A stretch of DNA of 64,000 nt from Bradyrhizobium japonicum USDA 6 (GTDB taxonomy: Bacteria; Pseudomonadota; Alphaproteobacteria; Rhizobiales; Xanthobacteraceae). Under the pieces are notes generated by a model. That model was not told where the DNA came from, made no database searches, and saw nothing but the letters and a program-made list of their open reading frames with translations. Below are positions 26,444 to 35,270 of the stretch, piece after piece; positions within the stretch are counted from its first letter, which is position 1; each line of letters opens with the position of its first letter. The position numbers were made by a program, and so were the translations under genes. The DNA is taken from NCBI RefSeq assembly GCF_000284375.1, contig NC_017249.1, positions 6,379,001 to 6,443,000 on the forward strand, written 5' to 3'.

Positions 26444-29400
26444 TCCGGTTGCTCCTCGAATACGCCGTGGTGAGGCTTGCCATCGTTACCTTTGCGCAGC
26501 ATGGCAAAGAGGTACGGCACGATCAGCAATGTCGTCGGGGTTGCGAACAGCAGTCCGCCGATCACCGCGCGCGCCAGCGCGGCGTTCTGCTCCTCGCCCG
26601 GACCTCCGAGCGCCATCGGGATCATGCCCACGATCATCGCGGCAGCAGTCATCAGGACCGGCCGGATCCTGGTGCGGCCCGCGCTCAGCGCCGCCTGGAA
26701 CGCGGAATGTCCCTTCAATTGCTCATCACGCGCGAACGTTACGAGCAGGATCGAATTTGCGGAGGCCACGCCGACCGCCATGATCGCCCCCATCAGCGAA
26801 GGCACGTTCAGCGTCGTTCCGGTGATGAACAGCATCGTCACGATGCCGCACAAGGTCGCCGGCAGCGCCATGATGACGACGAAGGGATCGCCGAAGTTCT
26901 GGTAGTTCACGACCATCAGCAGGTAGACCAGGATGGCGGCAAACAGCAGGCCGATTCCGAGATTGCGGAACGACTGATTCATGCTCTGGATCTGTCCCAG
27001 GACCTGGATCGAATTACCCGGCTGGAGCTGCTTCTGGAGTGTGGAGGTGACCTTGTTGATATCGGCCGCGACGCCGCCGAGATCGCGACCCTGGACGCTC
27101 GCATAGACGTCAAACACCGGCTGGACGTTGGCCTGGTTCGAATTGGTGGGGACACTCCCCCGCTTGAACGTCGCGACATTGCTGAGGAGGCCGGGCACCG
27201 TCTGCCCGCTCGCGGCAAGCGAGGCCGACACCGGCGTGTTTCCCAGTGCGTTCAGCGAATTGGCCCTGTATTCGGGCGTCTGCACGGCCAGATAATACGG
27301 GATGCCCGACGTCGGATCGGTCCAGAAGTTCGGCGAGACCTGAGCCGACGAGCTGAGGCTGACATTGATATTGGTCGCCACCGTGCTGGCGTTGAGCCCG
27401 AGCTGCGCAGCCCGGGTGCGGTCGATGTCGGCATAGAACGCCGGAGCATCGACTTCCTGCTGCAGATGCGCATCGACGACCCCGGGGATCGCCGCGAGGC
27501 TCTTCTGCAGCTCCTTGGCCACGGCCAGATTGTTGGCGCCGTAGCCAACCGTGCGGACATCGATCTGCGCCGGAAGGCCGAAGTTCAGGATCTGCGTCAC
27601 GATGTCGGCCGCCTGGAAATAGAACGTATCCTCCGGGAATGCCTCCGGCAGCACCTGGCGCAGTTTCCTGACGTAGTCCGCGGTCGGCTTGTGTCCGTCC
27701 TTGAGCGACACGAGAATGATGCCGTCGTTCACGCCGATCGTCGAGCCGTCGGTGAATGCGAGATTGTAGGGACGCGCCGGAAGCCCGATATTGTCGACGA
27801 TCAGCGCCCGGTCCCGCTCCGGAATCACTTCGCGGATCTTGTCTTCGACCGCCTGGAAGATCGCTTCCGTCTTCTCGATGCGGGTGCCCGCGGGCGCCCG
27901 AACGTGGAGCTGGATCTGGCCGCCGTCGATCAGGGGATAGAAGTCCCTGCCGACAAAGACGAACATGGTGGCCCCGAGCCCCAGCACCAGGACCGCGACG
28001 ACCGGCACAACGACGCGATGCCGAAGCAACGTCAACAGCAGGTCGGAGTAACCGTTGCGCAGACGTTCGAACCCGCGCTCGAACATCGCCGAGGCGCGGC
28101 CGAAGATGCCCGACGGGCTTCCGCCCTCGCCATGGCGCCGTTCGCTCTTCAGCAGCAGGCCGATGGTGATCGGCGTCAGCGTTCGCGACAACGCATACGA
28201 CGCCAGCATCGCGAACACCACCGCCAGACCCAGCGGGGTGAAGAGGTATTTGGCCGGCCCTTCCAGAAAGACGACCGAGGTGAACACACAGCTGATGGCG
28301 AGCGTGGAGACGAGCGTCGGCACCGCGATTTCAGCCGCCCCGTGCAGCGTCGCATCAGCCAATGGCATGCCTTCCTCGGTCCAGAGCCGGTGCGTGTTCT
28401 CGATCGTCACCGTGGAATCGTCGACCAGGATGCCGACCGCGAGTGCAAGCCCGCCGAGCGTCATCGTGTTCAAGGTCTCGCCGAGACAGTACAGCACGAC
28501 CAGCGAAGACAGCATCGCCAGCGGGATCGAGATCAAGACGACCAGTGTCGATCGCCACGATCCCAGAAACAGCAAGATCATCAGCGCCGTGAGGCCCGCC
28601 GCGATCGCGCCCTCGCGGAGCACGCCATCGACCGAATGGGTGACGAAGACCGACTGATCGAACAGCTCGTTGATCTTCATCCCTGCAGGAGCCGACGCGC
28701 GAATCGAACTCAAGGCCTTCTTCACCCCGTTGACGACGGCGAGCGTCGAGGCATTTCCGTTCTTGATCACGCTGAGCAGGACGGCGCGATGACCGTCCTC
28801 GCGCACGATGTTCTGCTGGACCTGGGAGCCGTCCCGAACCTGGGCCACATCCTTCAGGAAGATCGTGGCCCCGTTCACGAACTTGACCGGGATCATGTTG
28901 AGATCCTTGATCGAGGCCGGCGTGGCGTTGGTTCGAACGGTGTACTGGGTGTCGCCGATTTTCGTCGTGCCGGTGGGCAGCGTCAGGTTCTGGGTGTTCA
29001 CCGCGTTGACGATGTCGAGCGGCGTCAACCCGCGCGACAGGAGCTTGTTCGGATCGATGTCGACCATGATCTGGCGGTACTTGCCGCCGGCAGGCGTGGG
29101 CAGCGTCACGCCCGGAACGGGCGCCAATTGCTGCCGGATACGATAGATACCGAAATCGTATAATTGCTGCTCGTTCAGACTATTGGACTCGAGGCTGAGC
29201 TGCAGCACCGGTACGCTCGATGCATTGAACTGCACGATGATCGGCGGCTGAATGCCGGGCGGCATCAGGGCGCGGATGGCGTTGGTTGCCGAGACGATCT
29301 GCGAAATCGCGAGGTCGAGATTGACGTCCGGCTGGAAGTAGATCTTCTGAACCGACAGGCCGTTGAGGGTTTGCGCCTCGATGTTCTTGATGCCGCTGAC

Positions 29401-29622
29401 ATTGGCGCTGATCGAATACTGGCTGTAAGTGCTGACGCGCTGCTCCATCTCAGGCGTCGACAGGCCCGTGTAGCTCCACACCACCGTGACGACGGGGATG
29501 CGGATCTCCGGAAAAATGTCCGTCGGCATCGACCAGATCGCGATGCCGCCGAGGAACAGGATCAGCGCCGCAAGCACATAGAACGTGTGCGGAAACCGCA
29601 GCGCGAAGCGAACAATTCCCAT
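26440..29622 (-). CDS. RND-family efflux transporter permease
   Basis: A 1060-residue proton-driven inner-membrane pump of the AcrB/MexB superfamily, of the usual length for the family. The first membrane helix is FYVLAALILFLGGIAIW. The periplasmic porter domains begin with PEIRIPVVTVVWSYTGLS. The proton-relay pair is in TM4 (LALAVGILVDDSTVTIENTH) and the second half has the matching LMGAIMAVGVASANSILLVT. Substrates cannot be deduced. I chose the ATG at 29622 (MGIVRFALRF) because similarity begins there. The operon continues with the adaptor and a low-complexity secreted protein. A sigma-32 gene lies just upstream on the same strand. Confidence 0.95.
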   Translation of the reverse strand: MGIVRFALRFPHTFYVLAALILFLGGIAIWSMPTDIFPEIRIPVVTVVWSYTGLSTPEMEQRVSTYSQYSISANVSGIKNIEAQTLNGLSVQKIYFQPDVNLDLAISQIVSATNAIRALMPPGIQPPIIVQFNASSVPVLQLSLESNSLNEQQLYDFGIYRIRQQLAPVPGVTLPTPAGGKYRQIMVDIDPNKLLSRGLTPLDIVNAVNTQNLTLPTGTTKIGDTQYTVRTNATPASIKDLNMIPVKFVNGATIFLKDVAQVRDGSQVQQNIVREDGHRAVLLSVIKNGNASTLAVVNGVKKALSSIRASAPAGMKINELFDQSVFVTHSVDGVLREGAIAAGLTALMILLFLGSWRSTLVVLISIPLAMLSSLVVLYCLGETLNTMTLGGLALAVGILVDDSTVTIENTHRLWTEEGMPLADATLHGAAEIAVPTLVSTLAISCVFTSVVFLEGPAKYLFTPLGLAVVFAMLASYALSRTLTPITIGLLLKSERRHGEGGSPSGIFGRASAMFERGFERLRNGYSDLLLTLLRHRVVVPVVAVLVLGLGATMFVFVGRDFYPLIDGGQIQLHVRAPAGTRIEKTEAIFQAVEDKIREVIPERDRALIVDNIGLPARPYNLAFTDGSTIGVNDGIILVSLKDGHKPTADYVRKLRQVLPEAFPEDTFYFQAADIVTQILNFGLPAQIDVRTVGYGANNLAVAKELQKSLAAIPGVVDAHLQQEVDAPAFYADIDRTRAAQLGLNASTVATNINVSLSSSAQVSPNFWTDPTSGIPYYLAVQTPEYRANSLNALGNTPVSASLAASGQTVPGLLSNVATFKRGSVPTNSNQANVQPVFDVYASVQGRDLGGVAADINKVTSTLQKQLQPGNSIQVLGQIQSMNQSFRNLGIGLLFAAILVYLLMVVNYQNFGDPFVVIMALPATLCGIVTMLFITGTTLNVPSLMGAIMAVGVASANSILLVTFARDEQLKGHSAFQAALSAGRTRIRPVLMTAAAMIVGMIPMALGGPGEEQNAALARAVIGGLLFATPTTLLIVPYLFAMLRKGNDGKPHHGVFEEQPE

Positions 29623-29761
29623 GGTGATTCTGCCTGAAGCAAGTTGCGCGGGATCATTGAGCAGATGAGGACGGGAGGGCATCCGTTCAAATGAAAACGA
29701 ATTCAGATGCTCCGCGGCAGGACAGACATCATTCGTACCGGCATCACCGCTTCTCGATCGC

Positions 29762-30682
29762 TCATGGAGCGGTGAGCTCCCGCGGCCGTGAGCCCGAGAC
29801 GCCGTCGGGGCGCTTGCGTGCCGCATCCTGCACCGCAAGAATGGCGGCTCGCCTGACCTTGGCAAAGGCGCGGATCTCGATCTGCCGAACCCGTTCGCTG
29901 GAGATCGAAAGCTCGAATCCGAGCTGGTCCAGCGTAACAGGGCATTCCGCCAGCCGCCTCGCCTCCAGAATATGACGCTCGCGCGCCGTCAGCATGCCCA
30001 GCGCAGCGCGCAAGGCATTGGTACGGCGCTCCGTCTGCTCATGATCGGCGAGCACCGTCTCCGCGTCGATCGTCTGATCGACCAGCAACGCTTCCCACTC
30101 GGTTCCTTGCTCGTCATCGCCAACGCGCGCGTTCAGCGACATGTCACCGTTCAGGCGGGAATCCATCTCGATCACCTCACGCGCCGTGACGTCGAGCCTT
30201 TCCGCGATCGTCTCGGCGACATCGGGCGTGAGCGCCGCCATCGCGCCGCCCGCGGCTTTCCTCATCTCGCTACGGAGCTTGAAGAACAGCTTCTTCTGCG
30301 CTGCCGTCGTACCGATCCTGACCAGGGACCACGAGCGCAGGATGTATTCGTGAACCGAGGCCTTGATCCACCAAACCGCATAGGTGGAGAACCGCGCACC
30401 GCGGCCGGGTTCGAAACGTGACGCCGCGATGACGAGGCCGAGATTTGCCTCCGCGATCACATCGGCCAAGGGCAGACCGTACCCCTTGTAGCCGCGTGCC
30501 ACTTTGGCTGCGAGCCGGAGATGGCTCGTGACGAGCGCGTTCACAGCGCCGCGGTCCCGCGTCTCTTGCCAGCGGCGTGCAAGCTGCTGCTCGTGACCGG
30601 GCTCAAGCAGTTCAAAGCGCTTGATGGCCGCGGAATAGGCGCTGAGGAAAGGGGCCGATGGTGCTCCGGCCGCGACAGCCAT
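29762..30682 (-). CDS. rpoH: RNA polymerase sigma-32 (RpoH-type) factor
   Basis: A 306-residue alternative sigma factor of the heat-shock class, which directs RNA polymerase to stress promoters. Region 2 has NALVTSHLRLAAKVARGYKG, YGLPLADVIAEANLGLV and FSTYAVWWIKASVHEYILRS. The RpoH box reads QKKLFFKLR (129-137), close to the usual QRKLFFNLR, and distinguishes it from RpoD-type factors. Region 4 holds LTARERHILEARRL and SISSERVRQIEIRAFAKVR. The ATG at 30682 has AGGA eight bases upstream; an ATG 12 codons earlier is less well placed. Bradyrhizobia carry several rpoH copies, so this may be a specialised one. Confidence 0.93.
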   Translation of the reverse strand: MAVAAGAPSAPFLSAYSAAIKRFELLEPGHEQQLARRWQETRDRGAVNALVTSHLRLAAKVARGYKGYGLPLADVIAEANLGLVIAASRFEPGRGARFSTYAVWWIKASVHEYILRSWSLVRIGTTAAQKKLFFKLRSEMRKAAGGAMAALTPDVAETIAERLDVTAREVIEMDSRLNGDMSLNARVGDDEQGTEWEALLVDQTIDAETVLADHEQTERRTNALRAALGMLTARERHILEARRLAECPVTLDQLGFELSISSERVRQIEIRAFAKVRRAAILAVQDAARKRPDGVSGSRPRELTAP

Positions 30683-30864
30683 GGCACTATTCCTCACTAC
30701 TTCGTGGCGGATCTGCATCTGTCACTCCCACATACGAAACCGGCGAGCGGACTCTAGGAAGCCCGCGAAGGCGGAGGCCACTGAATTGAGCGTAACAAAC
30801 CTGAATTCGCCTTCAGACATTCGGCATGTCCTGGCATCGAGAACATCACACATCATGAGGGGCA

Positions 30865-32286
30865 TCACATCTGATTGACGGTTGCGAGAGTTGGGGTCCG
30901 GGACCCGCATGCCGCGGCTTTGCTCGCCCTCCCGGTCCAGGCAAGGATCTCGATCCGCCCGCCGGGAGCCGGACCGATGATCAATCGAAAGCCATGCAGC
31001 TTGACGATGGCAGCCACCAGGCTCAGTCCCAGCCCAACCCCCGGCGTATTGCGCATCTTGTCGGAACGATAGAATCGCCTCAGCACCGCTTCGCGCTCCT
31101 GCGTGCTGATGCCGGGTCCGGTGTCACTTACGCGCACGAGCGCAGTGTCGTCTTCCGACACCAGTTCGAGCCTCACCTGGCCGCCGGGCGGCGTGAACTT
31201 GACGGCATTGTCCACGAGATTGGCCATCGCTTCGAACAACAGGTCCCGATCGCCCCACACCTGCACATTGCGATCGATGACGACGCCAAGCCCGATGCCC
31301 TTGTCTTCGGCGATGGGCTCATAGACGTCGCACACCTCGCGCAGGATCTCGTCGAGCGCAACGTTACCGAAACCGGCGGTGCGACGGCTGTTCTCGATCT
31401 CGGTGAGGCGTAGCAGGGCGGTGACGATCGCGAGCGACTGATCGATTCCGGCCATTGCCTTGTCCGTGACCTCCTGGAGCTGCTCCAAAGTGGTCGCATG
31501 CGTTCGGCCGCGCTCCAGCGCCAGGCGTGCGCGCGTGAGCGGCGTCCTGAGATCATGGGCGATATCGTTGCCGACACCGGCAAGCGCGTTGATCATGGTC
31601 TCCATCTCCGCGAGCATACCGTTGACGATCCTGGCCAGTCGCGCGAACGGATCGTCGGAATTGTCTTCCGGAAGCCGCTCACGCAACTCCCCGGCCACGA
31701 TCCGCTGCACCCGCTGGTTCACCTCTTCCACGCGTCTCTGGGCGCGAACACTCAGCCACGCTCCGGCCAGCAGACAGAGGCAGAACGCCGGCAGCAGGCC
31801 GAGCGCGAGCGCCTGCCCCACGACACTCGAGATTTCGTGCGTCTCATCGACGTTCCGTCCCATCACGAGGACATCGCCGTTCTCGAGACGCCTGCCCACG
31901 ACCCTGATGACCGGTCCGTGGACCGCCGATTTCTCGATCAGGTCGAGCCGCACACCCTGCGCCGCTCCGCCGAGGTCGAGCGCGCGCGGCAAGCTGTCGA
32001 TGTTGCCGGCAAGCCGGGTGCCCGCATCATTGAAAAGTCCCGCATACTGCACGCCTCTGGAATCCTGCTCGAGATGATCGGAAATCGCTCCGATGCGGCG
32101 CTCCGGCGGCAAATCGGCGATGAAGTTGATCCGGGTCGTGATCATGCGGTCGGATCGCGCGATCAGATAGTCGTCGAGCTTCCAATAGGTGAACGCGAAC
32201 AGCCCGACCACGAACAGCGCAAATGCGGCCGCCACCGCCAGGGCCCAGAGGAACGTGTTCGAACGGATGAACTGAATTTGACGCAT
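30865..32286 (-). CDS. Sensor histidine kinase (HAMP, HisKA, HATPase)
   Basis: A 473-residue inner-membrane kinase. TM1 is about residues 12-34 and TM2 about 155-180, bracketing a periplasmic sensor of ~120 residues. A HAMP linker follows (VEEVNQRVQRIVAGELRERL). The phosphoacceptor is H244 in GVGNDIAHDLRTPLTRARLA. ATP-binding boxes are AMANLVDNAVKFTP (N), VSDTGPGIS (G1), FYRSD (F) and GVGLGLSLV (G2). The gene starts 59 bases after its response regulator and is probably co-transcribed. No target is certain, but the efflux operon and sigma-32 gene follow on the same strand. Confidence 0.95.
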   Translation of the reverse strand: MRQIQFIRSNTFLWALAVAAAFALFVVGLFAFTYWKLDDYLIARSDRMITTRINFIADLPPERRIGAISDHLEQDSRGVQYAGLFNDAGTRLAGNIDSLPRALDLGGAAQGVRLDLIEKSAVHGPVIRVVGRRLENGDVLVMGRNVDETHEISSVVGQALALGLLPAFCLCLLAGAWLSVRAQRRVEEVNQRVQRIVAGELRERLPEDNSDDPFARLARIVNGMLAEMETMINALAGVGNDIAHDLRTPLTRARLALERGRTHATTLEQLQEVTDKAMAGIDQSLAIVTALLRLTEIENSRRTAGFGNVALDEILREVCDVYEPIAEDKGIGLGVVIDRNVQVWGDRDLLFEAMANLVDNAVKFTPPGGQVRLELVSEDDTALVRVSDTGPGISTQEREAVLRRFYRSDKMRNTPGVGLGLSLVAAIVKLHGFRLIIGPAPGGRIEILAWTGRASKAAACGSRTPTLATVNQM

Positions 32287-32345
32287 CGAACCGGCACTCG
32301 ATATTCGTCCGAGATGTGCTCTGCGAGCCCCTGAGTTTCGCGTCT

Positions 32346-33026
32346 CTATGCGCGCGAACGCAGAATGAAACCGGAGCCGCGAACATTGTGGATGAGCTGC
32401 GTATCACCGGGACCGTCCACCTTGTGGCGCAGCCGGCCCATATGCACGTCGATCAGATTCGTCGTCGCCGGAACGAACTTGTAGTTCCAGACCTCTTCGA
32501 GCAGCATCGCGCGCGTGAGCAATTGATCGCTCCGGCGCATCATGTATTCGAGCAGGCGGAACTCGCGCGGCAACAGATCTATCTCGCGCTCGTCCCGTCG
32601 CGCGGTTCGCTCGATCAGGTCGAGTTCCAGCGGCCCGACATGCAGCGTAGTCTCGCGGCTGTCCATCGGACGGCGAAGTAATGCCTCTATGCGCGCGACG
32701 AGCTCGATGATCGCGAACGGCTTGGTGAGATAGTCGTCTCCCCCCATACGCAATCCGCGTACCCGATCGTCCACGGCGCCGAGCGCACTCAGAACCAGCA
32801 CCGGCGTCCCGACCCGATCCTTACGCAAGGCCTCGATCACGGTCAGCCCGTCCATTCCGGGCAGCATGCGATCGACGATCATGGCATCCGGACACGCTGC
32901 GCGCGCCCGATCGAGACCGTCGACGCCGTCAGGGGCCCATTGGACCTCAAAACCGCGATCGGCGAGTTCGGCGACGATCACCTCGGCGGTTTCGGCATCA
33001 TCTTCGATCAGAAGAATCCGCGTCAT
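32346..33026 (-). CDS. OmpR-family response regulator
   Basis: A 226-residue two-component regulator. The receiver domain (1-~118) has acidic residues D9 and D10 in LLIEDD, phosphoacceptor D52 in AMIVDRMLPGMDG, and K102 in YLTKPF. The winged helix (about 128-226) has LDLIERTARRDEREIDLLPR, LLTRAMLLEEVWNY and the recognition region TNLIDVHMGRLRHKVD. The ATG at 33026 begins MTRILLIEDD; the longer upstream frame overlaps the small gene at 33104-33283. It pairs with the kinase directly downstream. Confidence 0.95.
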   Translation of the reverse strand: MTRILLIEDDAETAEVIVAELADRGFEVQWAPDGVDGLDRARAACPDAMIVDRMLPGMDGLTVIEALRKDRVGTPVLVLSALGAVDDRVRGLRMGGDDYLTKPFAIIELVARIEALLRRPMDSRETTLHVGPLELDLIERTARRDEREIDLLPREFRLLEYMMRRSDQLLTRAMLLEEVWNYKFVPATTNLIDVHMGRLRHKVDGPGDTQLIHNVRGSGFILRSRA

Positions 33027-33103
33027 GATCCTGCTCCCACGTTCTGCGAGGCGTTTCGGCCTGCGGCGGAGGAGCACGAGCTCGGCGGTCGGGGGCGTCA
33101 TGT

Positions 33104-33283
33104 TCAATGCCCGCCCGCTCTGAACGCGCGACGCCGCGCCAGCCTGCCATAGGCCACTCGTTGTCTGACGACATAGTCCTGCGGAGCATGGGGCACCACT
33201 AAATAGCGATTCAGGAAGCGCGCCGTGCCCGTCGCCAACAGGGCCAGCGCGATGGCCATACGTCTCGCTGTCGTCGTGATCAT
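33104..33283 (-). CDS. 59-residue hypothetical protein upstream of the two-component system
   Basis: This short frame begins MITTTARRMAIALALLATGTARF, which looks like a signal peptide or a single membrane segment. The rest is strongly basic (RQRVAYGRLARRRAFRAGGH at the end). The ATG at 33283 has a near-perfect ribosome binding site, GGAGG six bases upstream, the main reason for calling it. It lies 77 bases before the response regulator on the same strand and may be the first gene of that operon. I do not recognise a family. Confidence 0.55.
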   Translation of the reverse strand: MITTTARRMAIALALLATGTARFLNRYLVVPHAPQDYVVRQRVAYGRLARRRAFRAGGH

Positions 33284-33515
33284 CTTCCACCTCCAATTTG
33301 AACTGCGCTTTCATGAACATATGCCTGCGATGCCCTCCCCGTTACTCTCAAGGCAACGGATGTTGCGCATTCGCACGATCGTGCTTGCAGCGCCGCGCCG
33401 CCTCACAGGCCGTTGAAATCCGGTGAGCAATTCGTGCATTTGGACGACGCCCGGCCGTCCACACGTTGATGGTGAGCCGCTTGGTCGGCCTGATGTCACC
33501 AAAGGAGAAGCCGAA

Positions 33516-33764
33516 ATGACCACTCTCAAACTCTTGTCGACGGGATTGATTGCAGCCGCCGTGCTCGGGGGACCCGTCATGGCGCGCGAGCACCATGCCG
33601 CCATGCGACAGCCCGCGATGACAACCGATACGGCCGCATCGGGCGAGCCCTTCTATCAGCAGGACGGCCGCGTCTGCGTTCCTGCGCCGCGCGTGGGCGC
33701 TTTCGCGACGGCGCCGTGGACCGGCAACAACGTGCCTTGTGAGCCCGGCACGGGCGGCTTCTGA
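33516..33764 (+). CDS. Small secreted protein, MTTLKLLS family (copy 2)
   Basis: An 82-residue protein related to the one at 18172. It starts MTTLKLLSTGLIAAAVLG followed by GPVMA, a Sec signal peptide. The mature part carries the shared elements RVCVPAPRVGAFATAPW and PCEPGTG with two cysteines. AAAGGAG precedes the ATG by eight bases. A strong GC-rich hairpin follows the stop, so it is probably monocistronic. The function is unknown; the family is short, secreted and repeated in the genome. Confidence 0.78.
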   Translation: MTTLKLLSTGLIAAAVLGGPVMAREHHAAMRQPAMTTDTAASGEPFYQQDGRVCVPAPRVGAFATAPWTGNNVPCEPGTGGF

Positions 33765-33822
33765 TCGCGGCATTTCCTTGGCCGGCCGGGCGCCTCGGTC
33801 GGTCGCTCCTCATCGAACGACG

Positions 33823-33851
33823 GGGGCGGGCTGGAACGTTCAGCCCGCCCC
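33823..33851 (+). terminator. Strong GC-rich hairpin after the small secreted-protein gene
   Basis: An 11-bp perfect inverted repeat, GGGGCGGGCTG and CAGCCCGCCCC, flanks a 7-base loop (GAACGTT) and is followed only by TT. A second inverted repeat (CCGCGGG/CCCGCGG) lies immediately downstream. It is probably a transcription terminator although the T-run is minimal. Confidence 0.6.
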
Positions 33852-34053
33852 TTCCGCGGGCCGCGGCCCCCGCGGCAGGGTCACCTTCCCGACCGGTGCG
33901 CCTCGTTCCTGAAGTCGAATTTAGTGGGATTGCCGCGCATCGCTCCTACCTCTCCTTTCATCACGAGCCTTGGCATCAGGAGCTTTGGCGACGGCACGAC
34001 GCGGGAGCGGACTGCATGGATGACCAGGCAGATCGACACGAAAGGAGTGTCCC

Positions 34054-34449
34054 ATGAAACGAGCAATCATGATTTTGGCAACAGCGGCGCTTGCCTCGAC
34101 CCTGGCCATCGGCGCGGCCGAGGCGCACGGCGGTGGCGGTGGCGGCGGCCACGGTGGTGGCTTCGGCGGCGGCGGCCACGCCGGTTTTGGCGGTGGTGGC
34201 TTCGGCGGCGGACATATGGGCTTCGGCGGCGGCGCGCATTTCGGCGGCATGGGGCATGATGGAGGCTTTGGCGGCGAACATCTCGGATTCGGCGGTCATG
34301 CCGGCGCCGGCGGCATCGGCCTGCGCCAGCATGCGTTCCACCGCTTTGGTCGCTATCGACCCGGATACGGATTCTACGGCGCCTATCCAGATTGCTACGA
34401 TTGGTACGAGTTGTACCCTGACCAGCCGTTACCGCTGAGCTGCAGTTAG
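34054..34449 (+). CDS. Glycine/histidine-rich secreted protein
   Basis: A 131-residue protein with signal peptide MKRAIMILATAALASTLAIG ending near AEA. The mature part has a long low-complexity region of GGGGFGGGHMGF-type repeats rich in Gly, His and Phe (about residues 25-85). The tail is Tyr-rich (RPGYGFYGAYPDCYDWYELY) with two cysteines. Such glycine-rich secreted proteins are common in bradyrhizobia and have no assigned function; the His content could bind metal. A ribosome binding site (AAAGGAG) lies a few bases upstream. A clear bidirectional terminator follows. Confidence 0.75.
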   Translation: MKRAIMILATAALASTLAIGAAEAHGGGGGGGHGGGFGGGGHAGFGGGGFGGGHMGFGGGAHFGGMGHDGGFGGEHLGFGGHAGAGGIGLRQHAFHRFGRYRPGYGFYGAYPDCYDWYELYPDQPLPLSCS

Positions 34450-34509
34450 TCTGCATGCACGTCGGTCCAGCCCTACCGCGGAGGCTGCGGCGCCGGCCCG
34501 CTCACGACT

Positions 34510-34534
34510 TGGCCGAGCCAGGCTCGGCCATTTT
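34510..34534. terminator. Rho-independent terminator between convergent genes
   Basis: A 9-bp stem TGGCCGAGC / GCTCGGCCA with a three-base loop CAG is followed by TTTT. It sits between the stops of the Gly-rich protein gene (plus) and the 66-residue gene (minus). Confidence 0.7.
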
Positions 34535-34558
34535 GCGATGCTGGTTTGCCAATAAGCT

Positions 34559-34759
34559 CTAGGAGGGGCGGAAGCCCGGAGGCATCGTTCGCCAGACTTT
34601 GTCTTTGAGGCAATAGGCACGGGCACCCTCGGGAATATCTTCGGCGGCGCCGCCCTCATATTGCTCGTAAAGGAGCGCCGGGAACAGCCTCCCTTTGATG
34701 ACTTTAATCATATCACCGCGTCGAATGTCCGCGCCGGCCGTTCCCGTCAAAACCGACAT
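34559..34759 (-). CDS. 66-residue hypothetical protein
   Basis: A short soluble protein beginning MSVLTGTAGADIRRGDMIKV and ending KVWRTMPPGFRPS. GAGGG lies four bases before the ATG at 34759, and the composition is balanced and charged, unlike a chance frame. A longer open frame continues upstream to 34972 without visible similarity. I do not recognise the family. The gene is convergent with the Gly-rich secreted protein and shares the terminator between them. Confidence 0.5.
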   Translation of the reverse strand: MSVLTGTAGADIRRGDMIKVIKGRLFPALLYEQYEGGAAEDIPEGARAYCLKDKVWRTMPPGFRPS

Positions 34760-35270
34760 GATCCCTCGCGAAGCGCAGGTAGGATGCCAAACGACCTCGT
34801 CGACCGGACGGGCTTGCCTGAAGCTATCTCGAAGCAGAACAGTCTTCCAATAACCCGAAAGGACTACTCCCTGATCGGGCTGCCCTTGCGGCCTGATGCC
34901 GAAGAGTCTGCGAGGATCCGGCTGCGGAGCGCGCGCAAGGCGGCTGGTTCTGAGGGGAGTTGCGTATCTCAAGTCCGAGCCGCACCGCCTCGGGAAACCC
35001 CACTCGCTTCGCCGTATGGAAGCAGCCCCCAGGTGCTCGCTCGTTTCTTGGCAGCAGCGGCCCCGCCAACGCGGTTACAATATAGCGGGGCCGCCTGCCC
35101 TACAGACGTCGGTGCTTAACCTGGGCCCGAAGGCCGCCAGACTCTACCCCGAGCCGCCGAGAGCGCGGATTGGTCGAAGGAGGCACCCATTTCGGAGCGT
35201 CCCGGTCTGTCAGATCAGCATCCTGCTTTCGACAGCTCTTTCTGAAGCGGAAGTGGCGCGACCGGACCGA
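34760..35270. other. Intergenic region, nothing recognised
   Basis: This stretch of about 510 bases lies between the 66-residue gene and the glmS stop, both on the minus strand. Frames are open on both strands but none shows a domain or a good ribosome binding site. Confidence 0.35.

Noticed and set aside
26449..29163. A 904-codon open frame on the plus strand opposite the RND permease
   Set aside because: It is a mirror of the high-GC permease codons, has an Arg/His/Asp-rich composition without domains, and the minus-strand protein is complete and well recognised.
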